The notes under the pieces are model-generated. The model was not told the DNA's origin. It made no database searches and saw only the letters and a program-made list of their open reading frames with translations. Below are positions 1-7,618 of a stretch of 64,000 bases of DNA, piece after piece (the first letter of the stretch is position 1; the number at the start of each line of letters is the position of its first letter). Source of the stretch: Sva-07 sp963728355 (lineage in GTDB: Bacteria; Actinomycetota; Acidimicrobiia; Acidimicrobiales; Ilumatobacteraceae); NCBI GenBank assembly GCA_963728355.1, contig CAVSJQ010000022.1, positions 1-64,000 on the forward strand, read 5' to 3'. Position numbers and translations under genes: made by a program.

Positions 1-1612
1 ATCGTTCGGGTGTCGACGGAACGGGAGCGTCAACGCGGTCGAAGAATGCGAAGTCGAGTGGTTGAGCGACATCGTCATCGCATTGTGACGGATCGTGCGC
101 TCTCGACAGCGTTGCCATCGTGTCGCAGGTCGCGAGTAGGACGAAGCCGTAATTGGAGCCGACGTCGAAGCCCAGCGTTTCGACCACTCGGTCGACTCCT
201 GGGATCTCGTTGATCGCAGTGAGTTCCGGTTGGCCACCGCTGTTGAGGGTCAAGATGATCGGGCTATCGCCGGCGTCCGGGTTGATCTCGGCAGCGGCGC
301 CGGCGTAGGCGTGGTCGAATGCGACGAGAAGTCCTTGGGCGAAGCCTCCGGCGAACACGATGAGGAGCATTCCGGCGATCACTCGTGCGATGGCGCTGGG
401 TTCATGGCGGAGCCGTCGGGAGGCAAGCAGCGCCGAGGGTGAGCGACCGAACCGGTCGAGGAAAGCGGCGCTGAGTCGACCGAATGCGGGGACTGATGCG
501 ACGAGGCCGATCGCGGTGAGGGTGTTGCCGAGCACGAAGACGGCGAACCAGGTGTTGTCGTTGGTGAAGCGGCCGGCGAAGACCAGGCTGCAGGTGAGCA
601 TGCCGAGTCCCGTTGCAAGCAGGGCGAGTCGCCATCGACCGGGGCGTTGGGCTTGGGCGTTGCGGCGGGTGCGTATGGGTTGTTCGACGGCTGGGTTGGC
701 ACCGATCACGGCAATGGCTGCAGCAAGGGCAACGATCGCGGTGATCGTGAACATCACGGCGGTGATCGACAGGTTGATGTCGGCGGCCCACCACTTCAAG
801 GACCCGGCACCGGTGCGTTGCGACAACGGTCGCAGCGCTGCCCATGCGCCTGCACCGGCGAGTGCGCCAACGAGGGCGACGGATGCCGTTTCGACGGCGA
901 GGATCCCGCGTGTCTGGCGGGCTGCGAGTCCCAGGAGGCGCAATGACGCGAGCCGACGTTCGTTGGTGCGAGCGGATAGTCGTGCTGCCGTGGCGATGAG
1001 CACGGCGACAGGCACAAGGGTGAACAGCACGATCACGCTGATCACCAACCGCAATGCACGAACGTCAACGTCGGGATTGTCGGGTCCTCGACCGAAGCCT
1101 TGAAAGCCTTCGCGGGGGTCGAAGTCTTCGAGTTGGGCCCCGACGACGGCGGCGAATGTATCGGGTGCGGCGAGGGCGTCTTGCCCGATCTCGCCGATGA
1201 TCTCTTGTGGGAACCGTTGGGCGGCGAGGCCGCCGTTGGCGATGAGGTCACCAAGCGCGGGTGACACGACGATCTCACCTGGCTCCGGCCAGACGGGTAG
1301 CCATGGCGGCTGTTCAACCTGGTCGACACCGGTGCGGGCGACGGCAATGGTCGTCAACTCGCGGCCGTCGAATCCCTCGACGTCGTAGGTGGCTCGAAGC
1401 GGTGCGTCTCGGGCCTCTTCGGTGGTTTCGGAGAAGATCGGCAGAAGCTGGCCGGCGCGTGACTGTTGGGCGTCGACCACACCAGGGATGCTGAGCAGCG
1501 CCATCAACGCGGTGACGGCCAGCGCGACTCCGGCCGCGAGCGATGCCGCCCGGATCGCACCGGCACGCCCGCCGTGGCGCAGCAGGCGAAATCCGAGCAG
1601 GAGTGTTCTCAC
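1..1612 (-). CDS. FtsX-like ABC transporter permease (partial, C-terminus beyond left edge)
   Basis: Inner-membrane permease of a MacB/LolD-type ABC exporter. The frame stays open from the GTG at 1612 to the left edge, giving about 537 residues. It starts with a hydrophobic N-terminal segment (near ALMALLSIPGVV), then an extracytoplasmic stretch, then several membrane segments (near LRLVISVIVLFTLVPVAVLI and AVMFTITAIVALAAAIAVIG). This is the FtsX/DUF214 arrangement. The GTG start overlaps the ATPase stop by 4 nt (GTGA), so the two are translationally coupled and should form one transporter. Substrate unknown. The frame is not covered by a complete ORF because no stop lies in the window. Family call secure; length not known. 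Confidence 0.85.
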   Translation of the reverse strand, partial: MRTLLLGFRLLRHGGRAGAIRAASLAAGVALAVTALMALLSIPGVVDAQQSRAGQLLPIFSETTEEARDAPLRATYDVEGFDGRELTTIAVARTGVDQVEQPPWLPVWPEPGEIVVSPALGDLIANGGLAAQRFPQEIIGEIGQDALAAPDTFAAVVGAQLEDFDPREGFQGFGRGPDNPDVDVRALRLVISVIVLFTLVPVAVLIATAARLSARTNERRLASLRLLGLAARQTRGILAVETASVALVGALAGAGAWAALRPLSQRTGAGSLKWWAADINLSITAVMFTITAIVALAAAIAVIGANPAVEQPIRTRRNAQAQRPGRWRLALLATGLGMLTCSLVFAGRFTNDNTWFAVFVLGNTLTAIGLVASVPAFGRLSAAFLDRFGRSPSALLASRRLRHEPSAIARVIAGMLLIVFAGGFAQGLLVAFDHAYAGAAAEINPDAGDSPIILTLNSGGQPELTAINEIPGVDRVVETLGFDVGSNYGFVLLATCDTMATLSRAHDPSQCDDDVAQPLDFAFFDRVDAPVPSTPER

Positions 1613-2331
1613 CGGTTGACACCCGTCGCGGCCGTTGTCGGGGCGTGGTGGTCGTCGGTTGTCGGTGTGCCAGTGATGCCGTCACGGATGACGACCTCTC
1701 GGTCGCAGTACGAGGCGAGCCGGCTCTCATGGGTGACGAGCACGACAGCCGCTCCATGCTCACGAGCACCGTCGACGAGTGCTTCAAGCACGATCTGCGC
1801 GTTGGCGCTGTCCAGTGCACCGGTTGGTTCGTCAGCGAACACCACGTCAGGTCGATGAACCAACGCCCGAGCCACCGCAGCCCGCTGCATCTGCCCACCC
1901 GATACATCAGCAGGACGCTTGTCGGCTTCCGCAGCGATGTCGAAACGCTCGAGCAGTTCGCGCGCTGCCGACGTGGCGGCCCGACGGTCGTTGCCCAGAA
2001 GCCACAACGGCAGGGCGACGTTCTCGACGAGTGACAGCTCGGGAACGAGCTCGCCGAACTGGAACACCAACCCCATTCGCCGTAGTCGAACCTCGCTGCG
2101 CTCCGCGTCGTTCAACGCAGCCACATCGGTGCCGTCGAACGAGACCGTTCCGTCATCGAGCGGGATGAGGCCAGCGAGAGCGTGGAGCAGGGTGGACTTG
2201 CCAGACCCTGACGAGCCCATCACCGCAACGAGTTCGCCTCGAGCGATGTCGACATTCGCGCACTGCAGGGCGGTGGTTGTCCCGAACGTCACCGAGACGT
2301 CTTGGCACCGGCTGATCGAGTCGGAGCTCAT
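1609..2331 (-). CDS. ABC transporter ATP-binding protein (LolD/MacB type)
   Basis: Cytoplasmic ATPase of 240 residues that would power the FtsX-like permease encoded just downstream. Visible motifs in order: Walker A GSSGSGKST near residue 40, signature VSGGQMQR, Walker B VVFADEPTG directly after it, and the switch histidine in VTHES. Length fits the LolD/YknY/MacB ATPase group, which works with FtsX-type permeases in mechanotransmission or small-molecule export. The ATG start overlaps the stop of the upstream PadR gene (ATGA, 2328-2331), so regulator, ATPase and permease form one operon. Confidence 0.93.
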   Translation of the reverse strand: MSSDSISRCQDVSVTFGTTTALQCANVDIARGELVAVMGSSGSGKSTLLHALAGLIPLDDGTVSFDGTDVAALNDAERSEVRLRRMGLVFQFGELVPELSLVENVALPLWLLGNDRRAATSAARELLERFDIAAEADKRPADVSGGQMQRAAVARALVHRPDVVFADEPTGALDSANAQIVLEALVDGAREHGAAVVLVTHESRLASYCDREVVIRDGITGTPTTDDHHAPTTAATGVNR

Positions 2332-2852
2332 CGTGGGTTCTTTCGGTGAAGCTTCTCGAGGCGGACACCGACGAGTTCGATCCAGTCGAGATCAGCCTGG
2401 AGGTGGCCAATGAGCAGGTCAACGGCGAGTTGCTGTTCGAGTCCGCCGTCGGTTGCGACAGATCGCAACTCGCGCATGCGCTGCAGATGAATACTGCGCT
2501 GACCGTCCAAGATCTCAGCGGCGGACCGACCCGTGGAGAGCGCAACGACCACCTTGGCGTAGATCGGTGTGAGCGCCAACTGTTCAGCAGGCTCAGGTGT
2601 AGCGAGCCAGGACTCGAGTTCCTCGACACCCGCAGGGGTGATGGCATACACCTTGCGCTCGGGTCCCTCACCGGTTTCCACGGCGACCACTTCGGCCAAC
2701 CCGTCACGATCCAGACGACTCAACGTCGAATACACCTGACCGAACCGCAGCTCCTTGCCCGCGCTGAACAAGTCGTCGTACGCGGACTTCAGGCCGTAGC
2801 CGTGCTGAGGACCAGAATCCAACAGCCCGAGAAATGTTCGAGACACACTCAC
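2328..2852 (-). CDS. PadR family transcriptional regulator
   Basis: Winged-helix repressor of 174 residues. The N-terminal half carries the PadR signature: an HGYGLK turn near residue 20, then LRFGQVYSTLSRLDRDGL, the recognition helix, followed by a wing with EGPERKVYAITPAG. The C-terminal half is helical, as expected for a PadR dimerisation domain. It is first gene of an operon with an ABC exporter, a common arrangement in which PadR represses the exporter until a drug-like ligand binds. The annotated start is GTG at 2852; a second GTG two codons later is possible. Ligand unknown. Confidence 0.9.
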   Translation of the reverse strand: MSVSRTFLGLLDSGPQHGYGLKSAYDDLFSAGKELRFGQVYSTLSRLDRDGLAEVVAVETGEGPERKVYAITPAGVEELESWLATPEPAEQLALTPIYAKVVVALSTGRSAAEILDGQRSIHLQRMRELRSVATDGGLEQQLAVDLLIGHLQADLDWIELVGVRLEKLHRKNPR

Positions 2853-2862
2853 AGCTCAGGAC

Positions 2863-2900
2863 TATACACCGGAAGTATACCTCCGTGGTGTTCACGGAGG
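2863..2900 (-). promoter_or_regulatory. Putative padR promoter with inverted-repeat operator
   Basis: On the minus strand a good -10 hexamer TATACT (2874-2879) lies about 20 nt before the padR start. It sits beside a perfect 8-bp inverted repeat, CCTCCGTG-N5-CACGGAGG (2880-2900), that covers the expected -35 region. A second imperfect pair, TATAC-N7-GTATA (2863-2879), overlaps the -10. PadR proteins commonly autoregulate from palindromes placed like this. Binding by this PadR is inference. Confidence 0.45.
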
Positions 2901-3092
2901 CGGCAACGCCCGATTCAAGAGACCATCAGCCGTGCCGGGACATCGGGCGCACACTTCGACACGCACAATGCCGAGCCGTCGCACTACAGACGTGACCGAG
3001 TGCGGCCCAACTGCGGTACCACGTAATTGCCTACTGATCTAGCGATCTGGGCTGTCGGACACGGGGATCTCGTGCCGGACTAGCCTTGCTGT

Positions 3093-3278
3093 ATGCAGGT
3101 CGAGACGTTGGAGCAGATCGCCGAACGGTTGGGCTGGAGCGACGAGCGTCTGGCTGAGGCTCGAGCCCGTGCTGCTGAGAGCCGCCCATCCAACGTCAGC
3201 GACAGCGACCGTGCCCGGGCCGACGCGCTCTCGGACTCGGTCAACCGGACACGTCAAGCACTCGACGAAGCTTCCTGA
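3093..3278 (+). CDS. Small hypothetical protein (61 aa)
   Basis: Not recognised. A 61-residue acidic, helix-rich protein (many A, E, R, D) with a start MQVETLEQIAERLGWSDERL that resembles a short helix-turn-helix-like segment, but no family can be named. ATG start; no clear Shine-Dalgarno, so possibly leaderless. The next gene starts 4 nt after its stop, suggesting a two-gene unit. Confidence 0.5.
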   Translation: MQVETLEQIAERLGWSDERLAEARARAAESRPSNVSDSDRARADALSDSVNRTRQALDEAS

Positions 3279-3282
3279 CGAG

Positions 3283-3582
3283 GTGTCCCCTCCCGATTGG
3301 CGAGCGCTGAGCGTCGTCCTCAACGACCGAGCTGCGATCTACGCAGAGGAGTTCCCTGCTGTACTCGCTGATGTGGGGCCCGCGATGGTCGAGGCGTTCA
3401 CCCACGAGGAAGCCCAGGGCCTGCTGTTCACCTTCGCCGGGGCGTGGCCAGCACTCGGACGAGACGCCGAGGATCCATCGACTCGCTTCGTGTACATGGC
3501 GATCGGCGAACTCGTCTGTCGATTTCGAGGGATCGAGCTTGCGCCCGGAGCCATCGTCGTCGACGACGTTGCGAGCCTCTGA
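3283..3582 (+). CDS. Hypothetical protein (99 aa)
   Basis: Not recognised. GTG start at 3283, placed 4 nt after the stop of the preceding small gene; a longer reading from 3169 would overlap that gene and was not used. The 99-residue product is soluble and mixed helical (segments GPAMVEAFTHEEAQGLL, TRFVYMAIGELVCRF). The close pairing recalls small two-gene modules such as toxin-antitoxin or immunity pairs, but no family signature supports that. Confidence 0.5.
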   Translation: MSPPDWRALSVVLNDRAAIYAEEFPAVLADVGPAMVEAFTHEEAQGLLFTFAGAWPALGRDAEDPSTRFVYMAIGELVCRFRGIELAPGAIVVDDVASL

Positions 3583-3608
3583 CTCTGGTCACTCCGCCAG
3601 CACCGAGC

Positions 3609-3740
3609 GCACCAAACGCCCGGCCGATCACCCGGATGACCACGCCCCCGAGATGCCGTTCAAGGCACTCGATAACACCCGCCCCGTAACGCAGTTGCGC
3701 CACAGGAGTTCGCGCCACAGAACGGCCCAAGCCGAGCACT
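3609..3740 (+). repeat. Dispersed intergenic repeat, copy A
   Basis: In the 332-bp gap between the 99-aa gene and the cyclase. Block 1 at 3609-3634 matches 5213-5238 (copy B) at 23 of 26 positions. Block 2 at 3724-3740 (core GGCCCAAGCCGAGCAC) recurs at 5269 and 6153. Between them is a CGATAAC word (3669-3675) also seen in copies B and C. No ORF with family character was seen in the rest of the gap. Confidence 0.6.
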
Positions 3741-3914
3741 GCACTTTCCCGTGCGGAGGTGACCGATCACGCCGGCGATGTACTGCGGGTCGGAGCGTTC
3801 CGTAGGGATGGCGAGCGGGGTCGCGCTGTTGCCGGCGTGATCTCGGGTGCCGGACGTCGCTGGGGCGGGTGCGAGCAGACGCACGATGCGGCATCGCCTT
3901 CTGAAGATGTCGGT

Positions 3915-5123
3915 TCAGAGTTCGCAGACGGCGAGCGAGGGTGCATCTCGTTGTGCCTTTGGGGTTGTCGTGGTGAGTTCGCTGAGTTGGGTGTAGGTGA
4001 TTCGATCGAGATCGAGGCCCAGATCGTCGGCGTCCGCGGGGGCAAGACGTTCGATGAGAGACTTCGACGCAAGGAGGCGTCCACCGGTTGCGCAGGGCTC
4101 GATGCGTGCGGCGTCGTTGACATCATCGCCGAGCGCGGTGACCTCTGTTCGACCGACTGTCGAGATCAAACCGACGTACAAGCCCGCACCCCAGTGCACC
4201 CCGAAGCGCATCGTGAGCTCGTCGGGTGCCAGCCCGGAACGCTCGGCAATCTGCAAGGTTGCCTCGCGGAGCGCACGCGCCGCTCGAATACACGCTCGTG
4301 CGGCGGCCGACTCCGAACCGAGGTTCTCGGCGAGGAAGAACGCAACGACTCCGTCGCCGCTGTGACGACCGGTGATGCCTCCTGCCTCGACAACGCACTC
4401 GTCCGCCGAGCGTGTCAATCGTCTGCCGAGTGCGAAGTAGCTCGCCGTCGACAAACGCTTGGCAAGTGGTGTCGAGCCTTCGAGATCAGCGAACAAGATC
4501 GCCCCGGGCCGGCGGCCTGCCGAAGCAACACCCTGCAAGCGTTCCAAATGTTCCCGATCGCCCATCGCGCCGAGCGCAGCGAGGGTCATCATGCTGAGCG
4601 CTGGCTTCTGGATCAGAGCGGTTCCAGCCAGTTCGCCGCCGGGATAACGGATTCGCAGAGCGGTGACGACCATCCGCGGCCGGCTGCCGGCAGGACCGTA
4701 GCCGTCGTAGTAGTAGGTGATCGCCGAAGACGACTTCCCAGACTCGACGATCTGGTCGACGACGGTTTCGAGCCGCGGATCCACGAGTGAGCGCAGCTGC
4801 TCTCGTCCTCCGTCGAGGTCGGCGATGACCCATTCTCCGACGTGCTGGAGCCGTGCACGCGCGAAGTCCAAGGCGATGGAGCCGATGGGCAGCGATGCGA
4901 ACGACGCCATCTGTTCGGCGCCGAACATGAACGCACTCGACGATGACGGCGCGTCCTCGACCAAGAAGCCTCCTGCGGCGCGCGAAGCGTCCGTCTGATA
5001 CACCGCCCGCCATTCCCGATCCGCGATCTCTGCGAAGTGGCCCGCCTCGTTCAGTGCCACCGCAACGCCGGCGAGAAAGCCATCCTCCGGCAGCTCAACA
5101 TTGCCAATCTCGATCGTGCCCAC
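3915..5123 (-). CDS. Class III adenylate/guanylate cyclase domain protein
   Basis: Cytoplasmic protein of 402 residues. Residues about 1-200 form an uncharacterised N-terminal domain. From about residue 212 comes a class III cyclase catalytic domain: AILFADLEGST with the first metal-binding Asp, GRHSGDGVVAFF with the second Asp region, and ALGDDVNDAARIEP, the late segment holding substrate and transition-state residues. It therefore likely makes cAMP or cGMP from the NTP; substrate choice cannot be read with confidence. Start is GTG at 5123. No membrane segment, so the N-terminal domain is probably a soluble sensor. Monocistronic, flanked on both sides by repeat-bearing gaps. Confidence 0.85.
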   Translation of the reverse strand: MGTIEIGNVELPEDGFLAGVAVALNEAGHFAEIADREWRAVYQTDASRAAGGFLVEDAPSSSSAFMFGAEQMASFASLPIGSIALDFARARLQHVGEWVIADLDGGREQLRSLVDPRLETVVDQIVESGKSSSAITYYYDGYGPAGSRPRMVVTALRIRYPGGELAGTALIQKPALSMMTLAALGAMGDREHLERLQGVASAGRRPGAILFADLEGSTPLAKRLSTASYFALGRRLTRSADECVVEAGGITGRHSGDGVVAFFLAENLGSESAAARACIRAARALREATLQIAERSGLAPDELTMRFGVHWGAGLYVGLISTVGRTEVTALGDDVNDAARIEPCATGGRLLASKSLIERLAPADADDLGLDLDRITYTQLSELTTTTPKAQRDAPSLAVCEL

Positions 5124-5212
5124 GTCCGGACACTACGTGCGGAGTTCCGGCACGTGGTGCCCGGGACCCGCCTGGCCTGCCCAGTACCGGGAATCTCGAT
5201 CCCGAGCGAGCC

Positions 5213-5316
5213 GCACAAAACGCCCGCCCGATAACCCGAGGTCACCTGCAAACCACCCACTCGGGTACGGCCCAAGCCGTGCACCCGATAACGCCAATCC
5301 GTCAACGCTTGACGGA
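5213..5316 (+). repeat. Dispersed intergenic repeat, copy B, with hairpin
   Basis: In the 335-bp gap 5124-5458. Block 1 at 5213-5238 and block 2 at 5269-5295 (core GGCCCAAGCCGTGCACCCG) match copies A and C. It is followed by a perfect 8-bp inverted repeat TCCGTCAA-CGC-TTGACGGA at 5298-5316. Nothing else was recognised in this gap. Confidence 0.6.
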
Positions 5317-5458
5317 CACTCTGATGGTCACCTCGGAAGCCACCGGTCGGCGACCGAACATGGCAGTGCCCCGTATCTCGGCTGTTGCGCGGCAGTCCCG
5401 GTCCGTGGGCTCTCGAGCCGTTGGTCTCCGGTCGCGGAATGGGCCAGGGTCTCCGACT

Positions 5459-5926
5459 TCATTGAGCGTCCGGCGACTCGCGCCTCACCGAAATAGTCGC
5501 GATGAACCCCGCAAGCCCTACCCCCGTGGAAACCATGACCAAGGCGCCGCCCGTCCCCAGCGCATCGATGGTGCCGAAGGAGAGCAGCCCGAATGCGCAC
5601 GCAAGCACGACAAAGCGCCTGCCTCCGGGCCGGTCCGGATCGAGATTCCAGTAGTTGCGGGCGTACCTCACTCCCACCCATGCAGCCAGCACAACGACGG
5701 CAGGACCGAACAGAATCGTTACGGTAGCCACGAGCACCCCCTCTGGGCGAACAAGGTCCCAGTCCTGTTCACCTGGTGGTAGGGCATCGAGCCACGGATC
5801 GATCCAGAACCGGGCCAGGAGGTACATGCCCGCGAGAGCGAGCCCGGCCCCGCAGGCGGCGCAGGCGGCCACGAGCATCGCCGCACCTTCGCGTGAGCTT
5901 GCGAGGCGATCGAGCGACTTGGCCAC
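5459..5926 (-). CDS. Small integral membrane protein of unknown function
   Basis: Not recognised. With the GTG at 5926 the product is 155 residues and has four hydrophobic segments (around MLVAACAACGAGLALAGMYL, VLVATVTILFGPAVVVLAAW, FVVLACAFGLLSFG and GALVMVSTGVGLAGFIATIS). An upstream in-frame start at 6025 would add an arginine-rich stretch that reaches toward repeat copy C; I prefer the shorter form because the added part looks non-coding. No neighbours suggest a role. Confidence 0.6.
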   Translation of the reverse strand: MAKSLDRLASSREGAAMLVAACAACGAGLALAGMYLLARFWIDPWLDALPPGEQDWDLVRPEGVLVATVTILFGPAVVVLAAWVGVRYARNYWNLDPDRPGGRRFVVLACAFGLLSFGTIDALGTGGALVMVSTGVGLAGFIATISVRRESPDAQ

Positions 5927-6095
5927 GATGTTCCTATCGGCCACACGGGACCTGACCTTCACGCCGGAGTCCAGTGAGCTGCGACCGGCAGTTCGCTGAG
6001 GGCAACGGATGCGCCCGCTGAGCAACCTTCAGCTCGGTTCTCGCCGCGCCCGGTTCGGATTGTGCGACATCCGGTCCCCAACGCGCCGGTTGTGC

Positions 6096-6179
6096 CACCC
6101 GATATCGCCGATCGATAACCCGCCCTCCACGGAGGAGCTACCCGCACAGTCCGGCCCAAGTCGAGCACCCGATAATCCC
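6096..6179 (+). repeat. Dispersed intergenic repeat, copy C
   Basis: In the 333-bp gap 5927-6259. Block 2 is at 6153-6179 (core GGCCCAAGTCGAGCACCCG, followed by ATAAT), matching copy B at 22-23 of 27 positions. A diverged block 1 with CGATAACCCGCCC lies at about 6112-6124. The remainder of the gap holds no recognisable feature. Confidence 0.55.
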
Positions 6180-6259
6180 GTCGGTAGATCGGGTCTGTCG
6201 GATTCGGTCGCATCGCGGTGACGTGCTGGCTGTACGAGTGGGGCGAGTACCGTGTCGGC

Positions 6260-6496
6260 ATGGAATCCGAGTTCGAACGGATCACGGTCGATCCGTCCAA
6301 GATGCGAGGCGCCCCGTGTATTCGAGGGCTTCGCATCCCAGTGGCGACTGTTCTCGGCCAACTCGCGGCGGGCGTACCCTCTGAGCAGATTCTCCTCGAC
6401 TTCCCGGATCTCGAGCCAGCTGACATTCCCGCTGCGTTGGAGTACGCCGCAGCGGCGGTTCAGGAACGCGAGTTGCCGCTGACGCGACTCGCGTGA
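6260..6496 (+). CDS. DUF433 family antitoxin
   Basis: Protein of 78 residues with the DUF433 pattern: ITVDPSKMRGAPCIRGLRIPV near the N-terminus, then a helix-turn-helix-like segment GVPSEQILLDFPDLEPADIPAALEYAA. DUF433 proteins are the antitoxin and DNA-binding partners of PIN-like DUF5615 toxins, exactly the neighbour here. ATG at 6260 chosen because translation from the upstream ATG at 6218 adds residues outside the family. The stop overlaps the toxin start by 4 nt. Confidence 0.88.
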   Translation: MESEFERITVDPSKMRGAPCIRGLRIPVATVLGQLAAGVPSEQILLDFPDLEPADIPAALEYAAAAVQERELPLTRLA

Positions 6497-6864
6497 ACTT
6501 CGTCGTTGACGCCAACCTCTCGGCGCGACTGGCGGTGCTCCTGCAGGTTGCCGGTCACGACGCGGTCCACGTTCGAGACATCGGCCTGCACGCCGCGTCG
6601 GACGATGAGATCATCGACTACGCGATCAGCACCGACCGGATCGTCATCTCACACGACACCGACTTCGGGACACTGCTGGCATATCGGCAGTTGAGCAAGC
6701 CGTCGTTCATCTTGATTCGGTCGTCGGACCCGATCGACGTTGACGACCAGGCAGGTCTCGTTGTGGCGAACCTCGATGCGATGAGCGACGACTTGGAGGC
6801 AGGTGCGATTGCGGTGTTCGCCCGCGGTCGCCTTCGTATCCGGCGGCTGCCTCTGCGGGAATGA
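6493..6864 (+). CDS. DUF5615 family PIN-like toxin
   Basis: Protein of 123 residues with the DUF5615/Mut7-C-like PIN fold: MNFVVDANLSARLA with the first acidic metal ligand, GHDAVHVRDIGLHAASDDEI, and IVISHDTDFGTLL with further acidic ligands. PIN-like toxins of this group are predicted RNases held in check by the co-encoded DUF433 antitoxin. GTG start sits in a GTGA overlap with the antitoxin stop, so expression is coupled. No truncation seen. Target RNA unknown. Confidence 0.88.
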   Translation: MNFVVDANLSARLAVLLQVAGHDAVHVRDIGLHAASDDEIIDYAISTDRIVISHDTDFGTLLAYRQLSKPSFILIRSSDPIDVDDQAGLVVANLDAMSDDLEAGAIAVFARGRLRIRRLPLRE

Positions 6865-6943
6865 CGCGACAGCATTCGCCAGCCGGGGCCATATCATCCG
6901 ACAGTCATCCAACGAACCGAGCGAGTCCAACCCCACGCCGCCT

Positions 6944-7470
6944 TCAGCTGCCAAGTGCTGAGTCGAGAACCGTGCCGCCGGACACGGTGGGTCGGATTCG
7001 GTGGCGGTAGTGCTTCTGCAGCATCCGAAGGTCCTTGTGTCCGAGCTGGTCTGCGACCTGCTCGATCGGCATTCCGGCGTCGGACATCAATGATGCCGCC
7101 GAGTGCCGCAGTTCGTTCGGCGTCCAATCGCTGAGACCGATGCTCGAGACCAACTTCTTGAAGTCCTTCCGACAGACCATCGGGTCGATTGGGTGCCCGG
7201 TGGGGGAGGTGAACGCCAGCGCCTCGGGATTCGACCAGATCTCGCCGACTTCGAGCTGGCGGCGTTTCTGTTCGATCCTGTGGCGACGGAACGCTTCGAG
7301 GACTACTTCCGGTGCGTCGAGCGAACGGACGGACTGCGCTGTCTTCGGCTCCGAGAGGATGATCGCCCCGTGCTCGTCGCGCGAGATGGCTCGCCAGATG
7401 TGAATGGTCTTGCGGTCGAAGTCGATGTCCGGCCAGGACAGACCAGCCGCCTCGCCAGGTCGCAGTGTCG
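6944..7470 (-). pseudogene. Tyrosine recombinase (integrase), C-terminal catalytic remnant
   Basis: Only the catalytic half of a phage-type integrase remains. Visible: LRPGEAAGLSWPDIDF with the first catalytic Arg, the box-II region NELRHSAASL (Asn in the usual His position, Arg kept), LGHKDLRMLQKHYRH with the last His and the nucleophile Tyr. The N-terminal core-binding domain is missing. Instead, the reading frame enters sequence that is the antisense of a tRNA 3' end (residues WAQRDSNPP of the open frame). The open frame technically runs to 7522, but the part above about 7470 is not integrase. Probably inactive: remnant of a tRNA-targeted element. Confidence 0.8.
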
Positions 7471-7495
7471 GGGGGTTCGAGTCCCTCTGCGCCCA
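7471..7495 (+). tRNA. tRNA 3'-end remnant (T arm plus acceptor 3' strand)
   Basis: Positions 7471-7487 form a T arm: stem GGGGG, loop TTCGAGT, stem CCCTC (one G-T pair). They are followed by TGCGCCC as the 3' acceptor strand and A at the discriminator position. No D arm, anticodon arm or 5' acceptor strand is present upstream, where integrase sequence begins instead. CCA is not encoded. This is the size and position of an att core left by integration into a tRNA gene. The tRNA identity cannot be told from this part. Confidence 0.75.
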
Positions 7496-7618
7496 CTCGC
7501 TGTTGCGATCGCAACGTTTCACCAGATCGGAGGCATTCCTGGCCGGTCTCGATGACTCGACCTCGTGCAGGGCCGACGTGGTGCCGCAGGCCGGTCGGCT
7601 CGAGCGGCCAATCGGCCA

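Noticed and set aside
7471..7522. N-terminus of the 192-aa integrase reading (WAQRDSNPP)
   Set aside because: It is the antisense translation of a tRNA 3' end, a known source of false protein starts.
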